Source: G020350405 sp964513655 (GTDB taxonomy: Bacteria > Planctomycetota > Phycisphaerae > Sedimentisphaerales > Anaerobacaceae). From it: 10,365 bases of DNA. Where the stretch lies: the NCBI GenBank assembly GCA_964513655.1, contig CAZENQ010000107.1:1-10365 (forward strand), read 5' to 3'. Positions 7,548 through 10,365 of this stretch are shown here, in pieces. Each line of letters begins with the position of its first letter. The stretch's first letter is position 1. Below the pieces are notes generated by a model that was given only the letters and a program-made list of their open reading frames with translations, made no database searches and had not been told where the DNA came from. A program made the translations under genes and the position numbers.

Positions 7548-7755
7548 TCGTACTGCGTGAGGCGGTAACATTGGTTTTTTATTGCAGTCTGATGTGGATA
7601 GCGAAGTACCGGTCCCGGCGGATGCCACTGCCGATGTTAGCAAGTCTCGTCGAAGAAATCGAACAGATGGCCACGATTATCCATTAGGGCTCCTTTTTGC
7701 GACCGTTTTTGCAAGATTGCGCCGAAGAGAGTGCGGGCTTGCTCTTACCCGTCAA
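7548..7755. other. Intergenic stretch with no supported gene
   Basis: Between the two convergent terminators. Short open frames here have no Shine-Dalgarno or recognisable protein, and one crosses the prepilin terminator. I see no feature in it. Confidence 0.6.
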
Positions 7756-7789
7756 CCAATAAAAAGACCAGCCATAATCGGCTGGTCTT
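7756..7789 (-). terminator. Rho-independent terminator after the prepilin-like gene
   Basis: On the minus strand, a 10-bp stem AAGACCAGCC / GGCTGGTCTT (7764-7773 with 7780-7789), a 6-nt loop, and a T5 run continuing as ATT. It lies 33 bp beyond the prepilin stop. Confidence 0.85.
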
Positions 7790-7822
7790 ACTTGCGCAAC
7801 GCTCATTTCTTTCCGTAGGGTT

Positions 7823-8659
7823 TTAGTAGTCCCTAAGTTTTCTCATCCATTCCGGCCAATCCCCCGGCAGGACCCCACCTCGCGTTGTCCAGGGCCCGTC
7901 TGTGCGATAATGCGGATGCCACTTAAACGTCCACAACGACTTCAGTCCCACCTTTCTGACCGAGTAATCCAGGAAAAGGATGTTTATCGTACCCTGATGC
8001 CGCTCAATGCAGATACGCTGCATTTGCTCATTGGTGAGGTCTGTCATATGGGCATAACCAGAATATGGGGGAGGACCATTCCGGTCGTCAGGCCAGGCGT
8101 CGGTCCAGATGCAGTCAAAAAACAGCGGTATATTACCTGGCCTTCTAACGTCAGGACCCCTCCAGTACCAGCTGTCCTGAGTGTGACCTCGAGGAACCTC
8201 TGGAATATACAGATCAACATCTGTTAGCGGATTGTAAGCCCAGTCGTTCATCCCATAACTGCCGTAATCACCTACCATAACGGCACCGTCGCCGGCCCCG
8301 AGATTTGCCCAGGCCTCAAACGTCCCGCCAAGACGCCAGCTTTCCTTGGGTCTCTTGGTCATTGGGCACAAGGCAAGGTTGCGGGCATTGCCATAGTAGG
8401 GCCGCAGCTGGTTCATCCACTGTTTACCATAACCCCAGGTCACAGTGCTACCCATCCAGCCCCTCATGAACCTGCCGTCGTTATCCTGTGCATACATCGA
8501 GAAAGTCGCGCCCCACTGTTTGAGATTCGACTGACAGAGAACGTCCTTCGCCTGGTTCCTTACCCGTGCCAGTGCCGGCATCAATATCGACATGAGTAGC
8601 GCTATGATGGCTATCACCACCAAAAGCTCTACCAGCGTAAAGGCCGTTCGCTTGCCCAC
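7823..8659 (-). CDS. Prepilin-like (type II secretion pseudopilin-like) protein with H-X9-D C-terminal motif
   Basis: An inner-membrane pilin-like protein of the group expanded in Planctomycetota. I chose GTG at 8659 because AAGGA sits 7 nt before it; GTG at 8674, five codons earlier, has no Shine-Dalgarno. From 8659 it has 278 residues. A short basic leader MGKRTA is followed by FTLVELLVVIAIIALLMSIL: prepilin peptidase should cut before the Phe, and Glu at +5 is present. The residue before the cut is Ala, not the classic Gly, as is usual in this group. The globular part is rich in Trp, Tyr and Gly. Near the C-terminus, His221-X9-Asp231 is an H-X9-DG variant with Tyr after the Asp, followed by LWTFKWH and GPWTTRGG. 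It shares the operator with both LamG genes and is divergent from the second. A role in secreting or displaying these proteins is inference. Confidence 0.92.
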   Translation of the reverse strand: MGKRTAFTLVELLVVIAIIALLMSILMPALARVRNQAKDVLCQSNLKQWGATFSMYAQDNDGRFMRGWMGSTVTWGYGKQWMNQLRPYYGNARNLALCPMTKRPKESWRLGGTFEAWANLGAGDGAVMVGDYGSYGMNDWAYNPLTDVDLYIPEVPRGHTQDSWYWRGPDVRRPGNIPLFFDCIWTDAWPDDRNGPPPYSGYAHMTDLTNEQMQRICIERHQGTINILFLDYSVRKVGLKSLWTFKWHPHYRTDGPWTTRGGVLPGDWPEWMRKLRDY

Positions 8660-8666
8660 AAAATAG

Positions 8667-8671
8667 TCCTT
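8667..8671 (-). promoter_or_regulatory. Shine-Dalgarno that sets the prepilin-like start
   Basis: AAGGA on the minus strand, 7 nt before GTG 8659. It overlaps the coding frame that would begin at the alternative GTG 8674. Confidence 0.6.
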
Positions 8672-8693
8672 CACTTAATGTTTACACAGCCAG

Positions 8694-8709
8694 CCAAGTT
8701 TACGTAAAC
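8694..8709 (-). promoter_or_regulatory. LacI-type operator 3 (prepilin-like gene)
   Basis: Palindrome GTTTACGTAAAC (8698-8709); on the minus strand it continues CTTGG. Extra GTTTAC half-sites flank it at 8680-8685 and 8714-8719, the latter overlapping the -10. It covers the predicted transcription start. Confidence 0.8.
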
Positions 8710-8712
8710 CAG

Positions 8713-8742
8713 AGTTTACAACATTTTAAGTGGGTGTGTCAA
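8713..8742 (-). promoter_or_regulatory. Promoter of the prepilin-like gene
   Basis: On the minus strand, TTGACA (8737-8742), 18 bp, TAAACT (8713-8718). The start is predicted near 8706, inside operator 3. The layout matches the mttB promoter, with the same two hexamers and the operator 3-4 bp further downstream. Confidence 0.7.
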
Positions 8743-8818
8743 TCATCTGTTACCTTTTATTATATCTGTGGCAGGAGCGTTTTTCAAGCGCAAATCTGTG
8801 TTTTGAGCGATAAATCTC

Positions 8819-8852
8819 AAAAAAAAGGGAGATTCCCCCCCCCCAACCCCCC
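8819..8852. repeat. A8-GGGAGATT-C10-AA-C6 tract upstream of the second LamG promoter
   Basis: Counterpart of 4226-4257, with the C run broken by AA (C10 at 8835-8844, C6 at 8847-8852). On the minus strand GGGA-ATC-TCCC followed by T8 resembles a small terminator that would insulate the leftward prepilin-like gene. AATCTC and GAGATT also form a 6-bp inverted repeat around the A8 run. Confidence 0.55.
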
Positions 8853-8861
8853 AAAAAACGT

Positions 8862-8889
8862 TTGACATGGGCACCGATTTTGATATAAT
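8862..8889 (+). promoter_or_regulatory. Upstream promoter (P1) of the second LamG gene
   Basis: TTGACA (8862-8867), 16 bp, TATAAT (8884-8889), perfect consensus and identical to copy 1. The start is predicted near 8896, with a leader of about 145 nt. Confidence 0.8.
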
Positions 8890-8918
8890 AATTAGCTGAA
8901 CCACACCCGAAAAAGTTG

Positions 8919-8946
8919 TTGACAGGCAGGTTAATTTGTTTAAGGT
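8919..8946 (+). promoter_or_regulatory. Possible second promoter (P2) of the second LamG gene
   Basis: TTGACA (8919-8924) with TAAGGT (8941-8946) at spacer 16, 25 bp before the operator. The -35 is fully kept between copies; the -10 is poor in both. Confidence 0.35.
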
Positions 8947-8949
8947 AGT

Positions 8950-8965
8950 GTTTACGTAAACTTAA
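8950..8965 (+). promoter_or_regulatory. LacI-type operator 4 (second LamG gene)
   Basis: GTTTACGTAAAC (8950-8961) followed by TTAA, identical to operator 2. Its centre is 252 bp from that of operator 3 in the same divergent intergenic region. Confidence 0.8.
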
Positions 8966-9029
8966 CCTGTTGAGGTTAACGATCGTTCTGGCTCGTAGCC
9001 AAATAACGTTTTAAGGTTTTGTTTTTTTA

Positions 9030-9035
9030 AGGAGG
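9030..9035 (+). promoter_or_regulatory. Strong Shine-Dalgarno of the second LamG gene
   Basis: AGGAGG 6 nt before ATG 9042, as in the first LamG gene. Confidence 0.85.
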
Positions 9036-9041
9036 AGTATC

Positions 9042-10365
9042 ATGTCTAAGAATCTGATTTTCCTAATTTCCTTTGTTTTGGTACTGGGCTTAGCGGGAAG
9101 CGCCTGGGCTTATCCGCTGGATGAAGCCGTGGGCGTCTGGCATATGGCCGATGACAACGATGCAGCTGGCCCGCCTTTTACCAATATCAGTGCGGATACA
9201 CGATACGTTGACTTTGTTGATGTAACCGGTACCGGTATTGATGGTGCGGTCGACTTCGACGGCTGGGCCTTACCAAGCATCGACCTCGGGGCTTCGTACA
9301 CTGAACTTGAATCACCATTTGGCGATGAGCTTCAGATAGATGGCGCCGTCAGTATCCTGGCACGGGTCAAGATGGCTGACTGGGCTGACGGGATTGAGGT
9401 GGTCGCAGGTCTTTACGATGGAGGCTGTGGCGATACTGTGCCTTCCTACGGGATTGAGTTCCAGGATTTCGGCCACCCGACATTTGCAGTCGCTGCCGCA
9501 GGCACGCGTACGAGAGTAGAGGTGAGTCTGTCTCAGGCCGTGCAGCTCGACACGTGGTACGACATCATCGGCATTTTCGACCCTAATGGGGGCAAGATAC
9601 GCCTGCTTGTTTTCGACGCAGCGACTGGTTCCATGATAGACAGCAACACTGTCGCTGTTGGTTTTACCTCGCTGGACTACCCGGATGATGTACCTGAATT
9701 CGAGCTGTTTGTCTCACCCTGCCTGAATCTGCCTACGCCAATTGATACTGCGTTCATTGAGCTGGTCGCCATCTGGCCGAAGGTAGTATCCATTGAGCCA
9801 CGGGTGAGCAATTCCAGTCCGACTAACCGTGAAGGCCATGCCCGTCCGGATACGGAGCTTTGCTTCCAGGCGCCTGCGCTGGCCCTTTGTATTGACCCCA
9901 ACGCCGATCCCAACCTTAAAGGGCCTTTCGAGTATGATGTTTGGTTCGGCAGCGACCCGTGCACGATGTTTCAAATTGTCGATGCCTGTCTGCCGGCCAG
10001 CTGTAACGATGTCATGTGCTTCGACCCTTGTGCCAGCGACCTGGACGCCGCAACCTGGTACTACTGGCGTGTGGATATCAATGACCTTAACGGGCCTGGA
10101 AACTCCGTCTTCTATACGGGGCCGTTGTTTAGCTTCCGTACGTGGGGCCTTGCCTACGACCCGGAGCCGGCCAATGGAGCAACTGATATCTATCCTCCCG
10201 TCCTGCTGGAATGGACGGTCGATGGCTATGCTGCAAGCTCTGATGTGTACTTTGGCACTGATGCAACCGCCGTGGCAAACGCTAACACGAACTCGACGCT
10301 GTTCAAGGGTAACCAGCCTATAACTGACGTCAACTATATCACCGGTATGATAGACCTGGGCAAGT
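9042..10365 (+). CDS. Secreted LamG-like / Fn3-like protein (3' end missing)
   Basis: Open from ATG 9042 to the right edge (441 codons), so the C-terminus is missing. The signal peptide MSKNLIFLISFVLVLG... is nearly identical to that of the first LamG protein, with likely cleavage at AWA23|Y24. After it comes a LamG-like jellyroll of about 25-250 (start LDEAVGVWHM, then IDGAVDFDG and DTWYDIIGIFD). Next is an Fn3-like module to about 370 with TWYYWRVDIND (338-348), and the start of another from about 375 (ANGATDIYPPVLLEW, DVYFGTDATAV). A cysteine-rich loop (about 295-331) in the first Fn3-like module is not matched in the first LamG protein. No catalytic domain is seen so far; the missing part could hold one. 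It is divergent from the prepilin-like gene and under the same operator. Surface or extracellular binding role inferred. Confidence 0.9.
   Translation, partial: MSKNLIFLISFVLVLGLAGSAWAYPLDEAVGVWHMADDNDAAGPPFTNISADTRYVDFVDVTGTGIDGAVDFDGWALPSIDLGASYTELESPFGDELQIDGAVSILARVKMADWADGIEVVAGLYDGGCGDTVPSYGIEFQDFGHPTFAVAAAGTRTRVEVSLSQAVQLDTWYDIIGIFDPNGGKIRLLVFDAATGSMIDSNTVAVGFTSLDYPDDVPEFELFVSPCLNLPTPIDTAFIELVAIWPKVVSIEPRVSNSSPTNREGHARPDTELCFQAPALALCIDPNADPNLKGPFEYDVWFGSDPCTMFQIVDACLPASCNDVMCFDPCASDLDAATWYYWRVDINDLNGPGNSVFYTGPLFSFRTWGLAYDPEPANGATDIYPPVLLEWTVDGYAASSDVYFGTDATAVANANTNSTLFKGNQPITDVNYITGMIDLGK

Larger units (their letters stand above)
8767..9087 (+). repeat. Direct repeat, copy 2: promoter, leader and signal-peptide module
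   Basis: Second copy of 4175-4490. Both promoter hexamers, the operator, the Shine-Dalgarno and most of the signal-peptide codons are kept. Differences cluster just before the operator (8932-8948) and in the leader (8991-8997). Past the operator this copy has a perfect 7-bp stem TTAACCT-GTTG-AGGTTAA (8961-8980 region), which is imperfect in copy 1. Confidence 0.9.

Noticed and set aside
7487..7818. Two short plus-strand frames between the convergent terminators
   Set aside because: One spans the LamG terminator and the other the prepilin terminator; neither has a ribosome site or familiar protein features.
4175..9087. The direct repeats as ends of a transposon or composite element
   Set aside because: No transposase gene, terminal inverted repeats or target duplication is visible, and the repeats match functional promoter and signal-peptide boundaries instead.
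9677..10323. Open frames on both strands within the second LamG gene
   Set aside because: They are out-of-frame shadows of a frame that starts with a strong ribosome site and signal peptide and runs unbroken to the edge.

Overview
The window most resembles DNA from a Planctomycetota bacterium, probably of the class Phycisphaerae (inference). The clues are the gene types: large secreted LamG proteins with dockerin-like repeats and 'TYYWRIDEVN' modules, a prepilin-like protein starting AFTLVELLVVIAIIALL and ending in the H-X9-D / LWTFKWH / GPWTTRGG tail common in that group, and a pyrrolysine-free MttB-family protein. Two genes start with TTG or GTG. I could run no database search, so the taxonomic call is from recognition only.

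Layout. The left part (1-3934) reads entirely on the minus strand: a LacI-family repressor (2918-3934), then an MttB-family methyltransferase (1229-2710), then a DegT/DnrJ/EryC1/StrS aminotransferase that runs off the left edge (1-1151). The central gene (4445-7450, +) encodes a 1001-residue secreted protein with two LamG-like domains, two Fn3-like modules, a carbohydrate-binding-like region and two dockerin-like repeats. It ends at a strong terminator. A convergent prepilin-like gene (7823-8659, -) has its own terminator. Divergent from that gene is a second LamG/Fn3 protein (9042 to the right edge, +), which is incomplete.

The striking structure is regulatory. The palindrome GTTTACGTAAAC occurs exactly four times, once in front of the mttB-degT pair, the prepilin-like gene and each LamG gene. 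Read in the direction of each gene, all four extend to the identical 14-mer GTTTACGTAAACTT. In two promoters the palindrome lies on the predicted transcription start, right behind a TTGACA / TAAACT promoter. The central CpG and 12-bp symmetry are typical of LacI-family operators and a LacI gene sits in the middle, so this looks like a small local regulon joining surface proteins, a pseudopilin and a methyl-transfer/aminotransfer pair.

The second notable structure is a direct repeat of about 320 bp (4175-4490 and 8767-9087). It carries a homopolymeric A8/G/C tract, a near-perfect sigma70-type promoter, the operator, a long leader, the Shine-Dalgarno sequence and the signal-peptide codons. It ends at the mature protein boundary, so two different mature proteins share one duplicated regulation-and-export module.

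The long gene-free stretches (3935-4444, 7451-7822, 8660-9041) hold these promoters, operators and terminators. I see no RNA genes, CRISPR array or transposon.
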